DNA of 64,000 nucleotides from Phycisphaerales bacterium (GCA_009692045.1 SIAA01000001.1:1-64000), one strand, 5' to 3'. Shown: positions 33,204 through 42,266, numbered from the stretch's first letter. The notes: generated by a model from the sequence alone, not told the origin. Program-made: numbers and translations.

Positions 33204-33845
33204 TCAGAGCTTTAGGATGTCTACGAGCGCTGCTGAGCCAGGAACTGGCTTGACCTTGCCGCCGAGGATGTCTTCCACGGTAGTACCGACCCCATAGGCA
33301 GCGTCATTTGCTTCGCGGTCGATGATTACCTTCATTCCACCAATCGTTGCACCGCCATACAGCCCGGATGCCGCTGTGTACAGCTTGGCCTGAGGGCCTG
33401 CCGCTTCTGTCTGCCCACTTGCAGATCCGATGGATCCGGAGGCCGCAGCGGCGAAGTATCCACCATCAGTAATAAAGGTGTTGAGAGCGTCCTTGTCCAA
33501 GAAGACGATCACGGCGTCAACTGACTGGGTCCCGATCTGAGCACCGAAAGTCCCGGAGCCGATGCTGACCGCTACTGGCTCGCTCCAGCCTGACCCGAGG
33601 CGCTCCACGAGGACTCCGCTGCCGCCAGCGCCACCAAAGATCAACCCACCTTGGAACGAATGAACTATGGCAAGGGCGATGGCTCGCTGCAACTCTTCCT
33701 TGGGCACTGGAGCCCCGCTCGCCTGCACACTGGCATAGGCAGACATCGAAGACCCGATCCGGCTCGTCATGTTCTGGCCGCTATGGCAACCAACAACAGC
33801 GAGCAATGCGATCCCCATGAAGACGGCCGAAAGAGTGTTGCGCAT
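33204..33845 (-). CDS. SYLF (Ysc84-like) lipoprotein
   Basis: 213 residues from ATG 33845. MRNTLSAVFMGIALLAVVGC ends in a lipobox Cys at residue 20. The body matches the SYLF/Ysc84 domain: LQRAIALAIVHSFQGGLIFGGAGGSGVLVER, WSEPVAVSIGSGTFGAQIGTQSVDAVIVF, and GATIGGMKVIIDREANDAAYG near the end. This domain binds phosphoinositides in eukaryotes; bacterial members are envelope proteins of unclear role. Single gene between the secreted GH13 gene and a dockerin-tailed gene. Confidence 0.85.
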   Translation of the reverse strand: MRNTLSAVFMGIALLAVVGCHSGQNMTSRIGSSMSAYASVQASGAPVPKEELQRAIALAIVHSFQGGLIFGGAGGSGVLVERLGSGWSEPVAVSIGSGTFGAQIGTQSVDAVIVFLDKDALNTFITDGGYFAAAASGSIGSASGQTEAAGPQAKLYTAASGLYGGATIGGMKVIIDREANDAAYGVGTTVEDILGGKVKPVPGSAALVDILKL

Positions 33846-33944
33846 GAGTTCTCCCTTGTAGCGCGGCACTATATCAACAAGAGACATCCAGCACCCACAT
33901 CACGGGCGAGGGAGCATCGGACCAGTTAGCTACGCGTCGGCATC

Positions 33945-34961
33945 TCAGTTCGGGCAAGGACCCCAACTGCTCAGAAGTACCGCGAGGTCGCCGCCGTTGG
34001 TGTCGCCGTCGCCATCCAAATCTGCAGCGGGAGTTCCCCATGATCCCAGCACCACAGCGAGGTCGCCTCCGGAAACATCACCGTCTCCGTCAAGATCGGT
34101 TGGGCAGGGCGGTACCACGACTCCGCCGTCGATGACTACGAACTGATCACCGGTGAGCAGTGAGAAGTCCACCAGGCGCGACTCGCCCAGATTGCCGAGA
34201 CCGCCGAGCGGGCCAGCGACCTGGTTGGCAAGGTAATCGTGGTTCAATCCATTGATGAAGGCGCAAATTCGCAGCGCCGCTCCATCAACATGTCCCAAGA
34301 GCGCGCGGGGGATGGAAAGCTCGATTCCCGTGACCACGCCCACTCCGCTCATCAGGCCGCTGCCCTGTCCGCCGACACCGGCGGCGTTGCTGTTGTCGAT
34401 GGTCCACATGAGTCCGTTCTCAGCAGTGAGCACCCCAGCTGCCCCTGCCCCGCCGGAGCCGAGATAGCCACCAACTCCGCCACCAGCGGTGAGCAGCTGG
34501 GCCAAGTTGCAGTAGGTGGCGAAGGGAGTTCCGCCGCAGGTGCCGGTGAAGTACCAGTCGGGAGCAAACACGTCATCAAACTTCAGACCATTGCCCGTGC
34601 CGTCATCACCCATGCGATTGAGACCGTTGAAGTCGACATCAGGGTTGTTGCCCAGCAGACGATTCTGCCCCTCGACAGGAATGGAATCGATGAAGAGTTC
34701 GATCTTGTTGAAGTTGCTCTCCAGATTGCCGGCGATGAGCAGGTAGACGCGATAGGCATCCATCGACGCGAACACGCCGTCAATCTCAGAGCCGTTGGCG
34801 TAATTCATCATGGCAATGTTGGCATCGCCGAAGCCGGTTTCGGTGTTCTGAACAGAAAGCGCCTTTCCGTAGCCAATGTCAGCGATCCCATCGACGACGA
34901 TCTGGCCAAAGGCGGAGGGAGACGCGAGGAGGAGCGCTAAAGTAACGATTTGAGCTTTCAT
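33945..34961 (-). CDS. Secreted protein of unknown function with two dockerin-like repeats
   Basis: 338 residues from ATG 34961. The signal peptide QIVTLALLLASPSAFG is cleaved near residue 19. The body (IVVDGIADIGYGKALSVQNTETGFGD, YRVYLLIAGNLESNFNKIELFIDS, GGVGGYLGSGG) resembles planctomycete secreted proteins with a carbohydrate-binding-like fold; I cannot name the function. The C-terminus has DLDGDGDVSGGDLAVVLGSWG and DLDGDGDTNGGDLAVLLSSWG, two near-identical calcium-loop repeats. Gly-rich central segment. Followed downstream by the SYLF gene; its own promoter should lie in 34962-35157. Confidence 0.8.
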   Translation of the reverse strand: MKAQIVTLALLLASPSAFGQIVVDGIADIGYGKALSVQNTETGFGDANIAMMNYANGSEIDGVFASMDAYRVYLLIAGNLESNFNKIELFIDSIPVEGQNRLLGNNPDVDFNGLNRMGDDGTGNGLKFDDVFAPDWYFTGTCGGTPFATYCNLAQLLTAGGGVGGYLGSGGAGAAGVLTAENGLMWTIDNSNAAGVGGQGSGLMSGVGVVTGIELSIPRALLGHVDGAALRICAFINGLNHDYLANQVAGPLGGLGNLGESRLVDFSLLTGDQFVVIDGGVVVPPCPTDLDGDGDVSGGDLAVVLGSWGTPAADLDGDGDTNGGDLAVLLSSWGPCPN

Positions 34962-35157
34962 GAGAGGGGTCCTAACTGGGGCTGAGGGGTTCGCTGCCTG
35001 CAACGCAGGACAGATGGCCACACCATACAAAAAGGGGTAGCCCATCGCCCTCAAATGTACTTCGCCTCGCGACCGCTTCCAAGACAAAGATGGGGAAAGA
35101 CCACGATCTTAGAGGTGAGAGACACCGCCCATCAGCCCTGCAGAGGACCGCAGGGGA

Positions 35158-36312
35158 TCAGGGAATGAAATTCTTTGGAAGCAATCGAGCCGCGAGGCCC
35201 TCTTCCGAAGAGAACTGCCGCGCCATTGAGAAGGACTCGACTGCCCTACTCTGATTACCACCGCGCTGTGCAGCCTGACCCTGAAAGAGGTGCCCTTCGG
35301 CGCTGGAGGGGTCCAGACCGATCAACATTGATGCCGCTTGCGCCAACCTGGTCTCGTCACCGATATGCCAGGCAACAAGACCGAGAATGATCCAGTACTG
35401 CTCGCTGTCATGTCCAGATGTTTCAGGAAAGGCCAGGAGCAAGTCTCGCGCCGCGACGCCATCGTTTGACATGAGCAAACAACGAGCGCGCAGCCGAACG
35501 AGGTCGGGCCGGTTGGCAACTTCGATGAAGGGTTCATGTTCCAACATCTCGAGACAGACTCCCCAGCGACCCTGACGGAACTCGGCGTGCAGTAGTTCCT
35601 CCTGAATGCCGGCTTCGTGGGGAACCAGTGCTACCACTCGCTGAAGTCGTTCGGCAGCGCCTGAGTGCTCATCGCTCATGGCGGCTATCTCGGCGCGCAG
35701 ATGCTGTACCGCTGAGCTATAGGAGAAGCGATTGCTCATGGCAGCAACTAAATCGCGCGCCTCTTGCATACGACCCAAGGCCAGCAGTGACTCGGCGTGG
35801 GCGGTAGCGAACTGCAAAGTGCTGGGATCGCCCTCTAGCGCTGCCGCAAAGGACTCACGAGCCTTCTCATAATCGCCTAGGCGCTCGTAGACGGTGCCCG
35901 CGAAGTAGGCGCAGAGCGAGCAGGCCGCAGACTCAGCGTCGTTGGGCTTGGACACCTTCGACTCAGACTTCTCGTCCGCTTTCGTAGCCTCGGCACATGC
36001 GTTGAAGTCAGCCAGCGCTGACTCCAGTCGGTTCATAGCCAGCAGCGTGCGACCGCGCAGAGTGCGGAACTCTCTGTCCTTGGGGAACATCTCAACCAAC
36101 TTGTTTCCCATCTGCAGCGCCGTGGTGTACTGGCCACTCGCAAGCGACTGCTTGCCTTGATCCACCATGAAGCGAGCGTTCATGCGATCGAATCGCTCGT
36201 TCGCCTCAACTCGAGCCTGACGACCAGAGGCTGTGATCCCGTTACACGATGACAAGGCAACGAGGACACCGAGCACTGAAACCAACATCAACCGATGGGG
36301 TGGGTACTTCAC
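35158..36312 (-). CDS. TPR lipoprotein of the pilus operon
   Basis: 384 residues. MKYPPHRLMLVSVLGVLVALSSC ends in a lipobox Cys at residue 23. Tetratricopeptide-like helical pairs follow: SLASGQYTTALQMGNKLVEMFPKD, RLESALADFNAC, YERLGDYEKARESFAAALEGDPS, GRMQEARDLVAAMS and others up to the C-terminus. By position (4-base overlap with the secretin gene) it is a likely secretin pilotin or assembly lipoprotein, comparable in role to PilF/PilW, but the sequence alone only shows TPR plus lipidation. An Asp/Lys/Ser-rich insert near residue 115 (KADEKSESKVSKPND) is unusual. Confidence 0.8.
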   Translation of the reverse strand: MKYPPHRLMLVSVLGVLVALSSCNGITASGRQARVEANERFDRMNARFMVDQGKQSLASGQYTTALQMGNKLVEMFPKDREFRTLRGRTLLAMNRLESALADFNACAEATKADEKSESKVSKPNDAESAACSLCAYFAGTVYERLGDYEKARESFAAALEGDPSTLQFATAHAESLLALGRMQEARDLVAAMSNRFSYSSAVQHLRAEIAAMSDEHSGAAERLQRVVALVPHEAGIQEELLHAEFRQGRWGVCLEMLEHEPFIEVANRPDLVRLRARCLLMSNDGVAARDLLLAFPETSGHDSEQYWIILGLVAWHIGDETRLAQAASMLIGLDPSSAEGHLFQGQAAQRGGNQSRAVESFSMARQFSSEEGLAARLLPKNFIP

Positions 36313-38252
36313 TTCGGTGCTCCTTCGCCCTTGATTTCCGGATCACCTGGTTTGTCACTGAAGGCAGGGGTAGTGTCGAGAATCGATTGCAGCGTGTCGG
36401 CAAACTTGCTGTTGGGACCCGACTCGATGCGCTCCTCCATCATGATCATGGCTGGCATCACCGGCTTGAGTCGGCGGGCGGCACGCGCGAAGTGCAGCGC
36501 CTGCTTGGTGTCACCATTTTGGTAGGCCTCGAAAGCCATGCGCTGCAGATTGTCGGTGGTCTGCTCGCGCGAGAATGGCAACAGGCCGGCTCGCTGCCCA
36601 ACCCGCACCGCCTCGATCACTTGCAGGGCGTCCTCACCCTCCTTGGCCGCGATCTCATCGGCGACTACTGTCGGAGTGATCAGGAAGATGATCTCCTTGC
36701 GAGAAACCTTGTCCTCCTTGCCTTGGAACGCGGCGCCCAAGATGGGGATGTCACCGAAGAAGGGCATGCTGCGGCGTTTCACAGTCGTGTCCTCGGTGAA
36801 GAGTCCGCCCAGCACAATCGTCTGCCCCGACTTCACTCGAACATTCGTTTGCAACTCTCGGGTTGTTTCCTGGGGGACGGTGGCCTTTCCACCTGCCGAA
36901 TCAAGAGTGACCGAGCGAGCACTGGACACGCTGGGATAGAGATCCATGCGGATCATTCCCTCCGGTGTGATGAATGGTCGCACAATCATCTTCACGCCGA
37001 CATCCAGAAACTCGACGGTCTGAGTCGTGGTTGTCTGATTCTGGGTGGTGTTGAGATAGGGGACGCGCTCGCCTATCAGCACTTGGCCCTTCTGCCTGTT
37101 GAGGCAGGTGAGATTCGGTCGAGCCATCACTGTGGTGTCGGTAACTTCGTCCAGGGCAGAGATGAACACGGCAATGTTGTTGGCGATCAGACCCATCTGC
37201 AGCGTCGGATTCTTATCGCCGATCAACCCCGCCGAGTTAGTTGCCTGCCCTGCTGTGGCATTGTTCGTACTCACCACCCCGTCCTTCATATCGGTAACCG
37301 GCGCCAAAGGCGTAGTCAACGAAGTGAAGTCGAGATTGTTGACCCAGGAGAAGTCCACCGAGAACGCGTTGTCCTCTCCAACCTCTGCCAAGAGAACCGT
37401 GCACTCAATACGCACCTGCTGCGGGGACACATCGAGCGCCTTCAGTGTCTCGGCGATTCGATCGAGAGTTTTTGGATAGTCAGTTACGACCACCTTGGTG
37501 GAGTAGGCGTACTCGTCTCCTCCGCCGTCATCCACGCTGGGCTCATAGTTCGGTTCCGCCGAACCACGCGCCGCGATGGACCCATCCTTGGAAACTATCG
37601 GCTTCAGAAACTCGATCACATCTGTTGCGCTGAGATACTCCACCACGAACACGCGAGTCTCCTTGCCGTGGAGTTTCTGCTCAAGGACAGCAAACTCCTC
37701 GCTGGTATAAACCTTGGTGAAGTTCGCCTCCGTCTGACTCACCAGCCCGTTTACGGAAAGGATCGCCTCCAATGCCTGATCGAAGGGGACATCAAAGAGG
37801 TTTACCGAAACTGTGCCCTTCACCAAGTTGCTCGCGATGATGTTGCGGTTGCTGCGCACGCTGAGCAGCTCAAGCAGCGAGGAGATTTCGACATTCTGGG
37901 CGGCAATGGTCACCGTGCCGTGGACGCTGAACTTGACGCTGTCCTCTGTAGCTTCGACACCCGGTGCCGTGGGCGGGGTTGGGACGGCAGGCACCGGAAC
38001 TTCTTGGCTCGAGGGTTCGGTAACAGTTGGGTTCGGCTCCGCTGCCACTGCAGTTGGGACCGAAACCGGTGGCACCCCCTGAGGCAGCTCGACATCGCGC
38101 GGTGCGGCGGCGGTCTGCATCAACAGACCCGCGACAGCGCATACTGCCACGCCTCTGGCAACGAATCGGCCGCCGAGTATTGGCTCCGTCTTTCGGATTA
38201 CCCCTTGCGAAGGGTCGATAGTGTCACAATGCTTAGTTTGTGGCTCGCGCAT
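36309..38252 (-). CDS. pilQ: Type IV pilus/type II secretion secretin
   Basis: 647 residues. The outer-membrane secretin forms the channel for the pilus fibre. After a signal region ending near MQTAAA comes a Pro-rich linker and an N0/STN-type domain (VEISSLLELLSVRSNRNIIA, VPFDQALEAILSVNGLV). N1-type domains follow with TRVFVVEYLSATDVIEFLKPIV and TKVVVTDYPKTLDRI. The secretin core is VPYLNTTQNQTTTTQTVEFLDVGVKMIVRPFI (in two blocks), GQTIVLGGLFTEDTT, PFFGDIPILGAAFQ and EIIFLITPTVV. The C-terminal ~100 residues after ITPTVV look helical and TPR-like (FEAYQNGDTKQALHFARAARRLKPVMP), an unusual extension. Start supported by GAAGG about nine bases upstream. Confidence 0.9.
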   Translation of the reverse strand: MREPQTKHCDTIDPSQGVIRKTEPILGGRFVARGVAVCAVAGLLMQTAAAPRDVELPQGVPPVSVPTAVAAEPNPTVTEPSSQEVPVPAVPTPPTAPGVEATEDSVKFSVHGTVTIAAQNVEISSLLELLSVRSNRNIIASNLVKGTVSVNLFDVPFDQALEAILSVNGLVSQTEANFTKVYTSEEFAVLEQKLHGKETRVFVVEYLSATDVIEFLKPIVSKDGSIAARGSAEPNYEPSVDDGGGDEYAYSTKVVVTDYPKTLDRIAETLKALDVSPQQVRIECTVLLAEVGEDNAFSVDFSWVNNLDFTSLTTPLAPVTDMKDGVVSTNNATAGQATNSAGLIGDKNPTLQMGLIANNIAVFISALDEVTDTTVMARPNLTCLNRQKGQVLIGERVPYLNTTQNQTTTTQTVEFLDVGVKMIVRPFITPEGMIRMDLYPSVSSARSVTLDSAGGKATVPQETTRELQTNVRVKSGQTIVLGGLFTEDTTVKRRSMPFFGDIPILGAAFQGKEDKVSRKEIIFLITPTVVADEIAAKEGEDALQVIEAVRVGQRAGLLPFSREQTTDNLQRMAFEAYQNGDTKQALHFARAARRLKPVMPAMIMMEERIESGPNSKFADTLQSILDTTPAFSDKPGDPEIKGEGAPK

Positions 38253-38418
38253 TCCTTGCGCCCTTCAAGTTTGTGCGACGCCAACAGAGCGCGGCGCATC
38301 TAAGTCCTATAAGCCGTGCATCCATGCATGGCATTAGTAGTCACTATCGGCAGCCAAGCCTGTTTGGTGCCATAGATTGAGCCTCGGCATCCTGAGCCAG
38401 GTTTCCAAGGGAATTTTG

Positions 38419-38434
38419 TGATCAATATTGATCA
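38419..38434. promoter_or_regulatory. Perfect AT-rich 16-bp palindrome, possible operator
   Basis: TGATCAATATTGATCA equals its own reverse complement with no mismatch. It lies in the 187-bp gap between the prepilin gene stop (38440) and the secretin start (38252), just after the prepilin stop and about 170 bases upstream of the secretin. The composition is unlike the GC-rich surroundings. A homodimeric regulator site is likely; it has no T-run, so a terminator is not. A second shorter palindrome CCATGCATGG lies at 38322-38331. Confidence 0.45.
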
Positions 38435-38439
38435 GTTAT

Positions 38440-39000
38440 TCAGGGGCCGATCCAGTTTCTAGAGATTGCCCCCGTAGAAGGGTGAATCCGTAGTTCCAAC
38501 TGGCGACCGTCGATTGCCGTCAGAGCAATCGTCGGTGCCGGGCCCACCGGATCTCCCTCAACTGCGCCGTAGTGATTGAATCGCACCTCATTCTCACACA
38601 CATTCGCCAGTTGTAGCGTCACGCCGCGCGCTTCGGAAAACCCAGCCTGGGTGAATGTGACAGACACGGGAGTGTCCACATTTACCAAGGTATAGCCGGT
38701 GTCCGTGAACTGAATGCGCGCCGGGTTGGTGGGATCAGCGATGGTGCAAGCCTGGGCATATCCGATGTCACTGCTCAAGCGATCGGCAGCTGCGCACAGA
38801 GCCCCGTGACCAGTAGGCATGAAGTAGGGGATAGCGAGTGCCGCAATCGAAGTGACAATGACGCACACCAATACGAGTTCCACGAAGGTAAACCCGCGGC
38901 AGGCCCTCGCGCCCACTCGGCGTGCCACGCCGGGGGCGTGGAGTGTGATTACTTCGGTGCGGCTGCTAGTGGTAACAACATTAGGACAGTTCACGTTCAT
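38440..39000 (-). CDS. Type IV prepilin-like protein (GspH/FimT type)
   Basis: 186 residues. A long leader (~35 residues) ends in the prepilin peptidase site CRG/FTFVELVLVCVIVTSIAALAIPYFMP, with the conserved Glu at +5 and a hydrophobic helix. A beta-rich globular part follows (RIQFTDTGYTLVNVDTPVSVTFT, EVRFNHYGAVEGDP, QLELRIHPSTGAI), the GspH/FimT minor-pilin layout. It follows the PilX-like gene by 11 bases and is the last gene of the minor-pilin group before a 187-bp gap containing the palindrome. Confidence 0.82.
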   Translation of the reverse strand: MNVNCPNVVTTSSRTEVITLHAPGVARRVGARACRGFTFVELVLVCVIVTSIAALAIPYFMPTGHGALCAAADRLSSDIGYAQACTIADPTNPARIQFTDTGYTLVNVDTPVSVTFTQAGFSEARGVTLQLANVCENEVRFNHYGAVEGDPVGPAPTIALTAIDGRQLELRIHPSTGAISRNWIGP

Positions 39001-39011
39001 GGGCTCCAGGT

Positions 39012-40781
39012 TCAGAAGTTGACACTGATGCGAGTAGGAATGGATTGAGTGCCTCCGCGCGGGGGCGGGGCGCCCTCGGTGAGCCCGGTGATGTCATCAA
39101 GGGCGTGGTCGTAGTAGAAGGAGGCCTCATCGCGCAGGATCACATGCTTGGCGGCGATGCGACCGTACAACTCACTGCTCCCCCTCAGGATCACCGGGTT
39201 CGTGGGCATGAAGATCGATCCGATGATCGAGGAGTTGTTGAAGTCCCACAGGAAGATCGATGACAGGAAGGCCGGATCGGGATAAATGCGCACGCGCCAT
39301 GGCTCGAGGTATTGCGGCTCACTAGGCTCGAATGAACTGCAGGAGTTGGCCACCCATTGGTTCAACCACTTCTTGCGATGAGGATCGCCGGCTGCCAGAG
39401 TTGCATCGGGCTCATTGGGACATGTCCAGGATTTGCCCACCCATGAGCCAGTCGAGGCGAGGTCATAGGCCACGAAGAACAGCAGCTGGGAGTTTTCCTT
39501 CAACTCCACGGAACTGTTGATCATCTCGAAACTCTTGGCATCGAGATCGAACCACATCCGCGCCTTCATCACAATTTTCACATTGCCATTGATGATGAGC
39601 CGACTGTTCTCCAGCTTGAATTTGTCATCAACCCGATAGACGCCGCTATTCATGGTGACGAAAGAGTTGTTCTTGATAGTCAGGTCGCCGCCCCCGATGG
39701 GAATGCCGAACAGCTCCCAACACTTCACTCTGATGGGGTTGAGTGTTTGCGTGACTCCGCTATAGATCTTGTTCCCGAGGTAGGTGGTTCCTGGCACGAA
39801 CGATGGTTCGGTCGGGGGCGCGATCATGAGAATCGACTCGCCTTCCGTCATCTGCACCTGCTCAACCTCATCGGCGCTGTCGCCCCAAACATTGAGGCTC
39901 TCCGCGTCGTCGGGGTAGTAGATGAATGTGCTGGGGTCGGTGCCGGTTATCAAACCGTTCTGCGTCCAACTCGACGATTGCAGCGGGTTGGCGCCCAGAG
40001 TGAAGTCGTAGGTGGCGAGCACTCCACCCACCATCACATTGGCGTGACCGGCCTTGGACGCACGCTTGAACTCCGCTGCCTTGGTAGCGATGGCACCGGC
40101 GAGCGAACCGTGCGCCCCGGAGATAATCACCGGGTCGCTCTCAAAGTGAGCGCCTGCTCCCAGATACACCCCTTCGTTCCCCCACCATGGCGCGCGCCCT
40201 TGCGTGCCGATGCTCACTGGGTATTGCTTGCCCGCCTGGGGAGAGTTCTCCCATCGCCCCACGAAGTTGTCCCCTTCAACAGAGAAGTACTTGTCAGCGT
40301 AAATCGCGTACTGCCCCTTCACCAGACTCTGCAAACTCATTTCGGCGGTCATGCTGTAGCTGGTGCCGCCAATGGTCACGGTGATCCCCGCGCGGAACTC
40401 GGTGGTGGCGGCACTGGGGGCGACTCCCGTAGCGATGTCCGAGATGCTCACATTCAGTACTGCATCGCCAACCTGGAAGTTGCTCAGAAGTACCCCATCG
40501 GCCAGTTGCGCCCGCCACTGCGTGGCAAGCGTCGCGTCGGACTGCTGAAAGATGGAAGCAAGCACCTCCTTGGCGATAGCCAGCCCCTGAGCGGCGACCA
40601 TTCGGGCACGCGCCGCCTGCTCCATGCTCCGGCCGATCACAACGCTGTTGTCCCGACTCTTTACGAAGGCAGTGGCGGCAGTGGCAGCGATTCCCAATGC
40701 GAACAGTGCCATCATGAGGGCGGCTCCGCGCGACTTCCTATGCTTGGCAATCCTAGACTTGAGTTGGTTTGTTACTGACAT
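39012..40781 (-). CDS. Large PilX-like pilus-associated protein
   Basis: 589 residues. The N-terminus KHRKSRGAALMMALFALGIAATAATAFVKSRD has the basic-then-GAALMMALF layout of PilX/GspK-like proteins that insert beside pilins. About 480 residues of beta-rich sequence follow, with DLTIKNNSFVTMNSGVYRVDDKFKLENSRLIINGNVKIV in pieces and SSELYGRIAAKHVILRDEASFYYDHAL near the end, a pattern seen in surface domains after PilX N-termini. The end is Pro/Gly-rich. A tip or adhesive role is likely from position and fold type; no known adhesin motif (MIDAS etc.) was found. Two bases after the PilW-like gene. Confidence 0.72.
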   Translation of the reverse strand: MSVTNQLKSRIAKHRKSRGAALMMALFALGIAATAATAFVKSRDNSVVIGRSMEQAARARMVAAQGLAIAKEVLASIFQQSDATLATQWRAQLADGVLLSNFQVGDAVLNVSISDIATGVAPSAATTEFRAGITVTIGGTSYSMTAEMSLQSLVKGQYAIYADKYFSVEGDNFVGRWENSPQAGKQYPVSIGTQGRAPWWGNEGVYLGAGAHFESDPVIISGAHGSLAGAIATKAAEFKRASKAGHANVMVGGVLATYDFTLGANPLQSSSWTQNGLITGTDPSTFIYYPDDAESLNVWGDSADEVEQVQMTEGESILMIAPPTEPSFVPGTTYLGNKIYSGVTQTLNPIRVKCWELFGIPIGGGDLTIKNNSFVTMNSGVYRVDDKFKLENSRLIINGNVKIVMKARMWFDLDAKSFEMINSSVELKENSQLLFFVAYDLASTGSWVGKSWTCPNEPDATLAAGDPHRKKWLNQWVANSCSSFEPSEPQYLEPWRVRIYPDPAFLSSIFLWDFNNSSIIGSIFMPTNPVILRGSSELYGRIAAKHVILRDEASFYYDHALDDITGLTEGAPPPRGGTQSIPTRISVNF

Positions 40782-40783
40782 TC

Positions 40784-41512
40784 TTACTCGTCCTCACAAA
40801 TGGGATGGGGGTCAGGGAAGGGCAACACCGCATCGATGCGCATATCCACGCGCATCGCCTCCTCATCCTCGACGCCTCCGCTAGCTCTTAGCTCTACGAA
40901 CGCAAACTCCACCCCGATGTGTCTGTTCGCGCAAATCGTCTGGTCGCGATAAACGAATGAGGGACCGAGACCGATCTCGCCAGTAGCAGAGGCTCGCATG
41001 CCGCCGAGACCTTCGGCAATAGGGTAAGTCTTGAGTTTGCCGCCAGCTTCGAGTGTTAGGCGCAGATCGCTCCAGTAGTCGGGCTGATCGGTGAAGTATG
41101 CCGCGGTCTCCGCAGGAGCCAGCGTCCCAGCATCGACAATGGTCTCCAGAAGCGACCAGCTGCCGTCCCCCTCCTCCACGAAATCCAGCCAGTACAACTC
41201 GGCCTGATCCAGGTTGATGCGGTCAAACGCCGCTTCGGCGCCACTGCCTGACTCGTCTAGGTTTTCCGAGGGAAGCCACAGCAACAATCGCTTCGGGTCC
41301 TGCACCAGGATCATGCGACTCTGCAATGTCAACTTGGATAGATGCGCCTGCATTCCCGCCGTTCGCAAAATGGCACCGGCTCTCACATCCTGCAGGCGCA
41401 CCGCTTCACAGAATGCCGTGGCAAATCCAGCCACGGACGCACCGATCATCGCCGTGATCACACTGGAGACGAGGATTTCGAGAAGGGTATAGGCGCGACG
41501 ATTGCTCCTCAT
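40784..41512 (-). CDS. Prepilin-like protein (PilW/GspJ type)
   Basis: 242 residues. Very short basic leader, then RRAYTLLEILVSSVITAMIGASVAGF: a prepilin-type segment in which the residue before YTLLE is Ala rather than the usual Gly, with Glu at +5. Downstream QDPKRLLLWLPSENLDESGSG and LYWLDFVEEGDGSWSLLE are found in PilW/GspJ-type minor pilins. Overlaps the upstream PilV-like gene by 4 bases (ATGA). The acidic C-terminus ends PHPICEDE. Confidence 0.8.
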   Translation of the reverse strand: MRSNRRAYTLLEILVSSVITAMIGASVAGFATAFCEAVRLQDVRAGAILRTAGMQAHLSKLTLQSRMILVQDPKRLLLWLPSENLDESGSGAEAAFDRINLDQAELYWLDFVEEGDGSWSLLETIVDAGTLAPAETAAYFTDQPDYWSDLRLTLEAGGKLKTYPIAEGLGGMRASATGEIGLGPSFVYRDQTICANRHIGVEFAFVELRASGGVEDEEAMRVDMRIDAVLPFPDPHPICEDE

Positions 41513-42021
41513 TCGCCACCCTCCTCATCTTCGTCATCATCGAATGAGTGGGGGCGAAAGCGGGAGATGCTGGCGAGTTGCCTCTCCTCACCCTGACCTT
41601 GATCAAACACCGTCACATCGATTTGGAAGCCTTCAATCACTAGGCCGGTGTAGCCGGGGATCGCCAGTGATTGCGCCGCGATGATCGTGCGGCGACCCAT
41701 GGGGACGAATCCCGCGGGGGATCTGCCGGTGGAGTGAGACATCGAACCGATGACCTCTACCGCTGTGCCCGGCACGATTTCGTCATAGTCCGTGGCAAGC
41801 AGTTCGTTGACGCGAGATTCAGCCGCTGCGGTACCTGCCGTCAATCGCAGAGCGTCCTCCTGCGCAGCAATGCCGCCCAAGAGTGCACTGGAGACGGCGA
41901 CTGAAGCTAGCGCCAGCACCGCGATGGCGACCAGGCACTCGATCAGGGTGAATGCGCGGCCCGCGCCGTTAGCGCAGGAGGGTCGGGTCAGCATCTCCAC
42001 TTGGTAGTCAGGACACACCAT
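41509..42021 (-). CDS. Prepilin-like protein (PilV/GspI type)
   Basis: 170 residues. Cleavage-site segment GRAFTLIECLVAIAVLALASVAVSSALL (Glu at +5), then SRVNELLATDYDEIV as in PilV/GspI minor pilins. The C-terminus is strongly acidic (FDDDEDEEGGE). ATG 42021 is backed by a strong AGGAGGAGGAACG ribosome site. First gene of the minus-strand pilus operon; the 245-bp gap to the plus-strand pilin gene must hold both promoters. Confidence 0.82.
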   Translation of the reverse strand: MVCPDYQVEMLTRPSCANGAGRAFTLIECLVAIAVLALASVAVSSALLGGIAAQEDALRLTAGTAAAESRVNELLATDYDEIVPGTAVEVIGSMSHSTGRSPAGFVPMGRRTIIAAQSLAIPGYTGLVIEGFQIDVTVFDQGQGEERQLASISRFRPHSFDDDEDEEGGE

Positions 42022-42266
42022 CGTTCCTCCTCCTTACGTGGATCGGTCGGAGTGACCGAGCACTTGAGTCTGAGTTTCAAGTGGTGGCAAGGCAAGCCCA
42101 ATCATTTAGAGGGGGCTGGAACCCCGCCTACCGCGATGTCACGAATGTCAAGAAATGAATTTGCAGCATCTCCGGTGAATCTCACTGTCCTTGTATCGCC
42201 GCCAATCGTTGGCGCCGAAGATTGCATCAATGCCGGTCGCATGACCGCGCGGAAAAGGAACTGTTC
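42022..42266. promoter_or_regulatory. Divergent intergenic region between the two pilus operons
   Basis: The starts of the minor-pilin operon (42021, minus) and the major-prepilin operon (42267, plus) face away from each other across 245 bases. I looked for sigma-70 and sigma-54 boxes and found no convincing match. A short inverted repeat (GTCGGAGTGACCGA) near 42050 and a GAGGGGGCTGGAACCCCGCC hairpin-like stretch near 42111 are visible. The region must contain both promoters. Confidence 0.5.

Noticed and set aside
35136-35155. 6-bp hairpin CCCTGC/GCAGGG after the TPR gene as terminator
   Set aside because: No T-run on either side; too weak.
36249-38303. Long open frame of 684 codons on the plus strand
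   Set aside because: It is the antisense shadow of the secretin gene, has no family motif, and such long shadows are common in GC-rich DNA.
42060-42200. Possible sigma-54 promoter (TGGCAAGG, TTTGCA) before the pilin gene
   Set aside because: The GG and GC elements do not have the required 10-base spacing.
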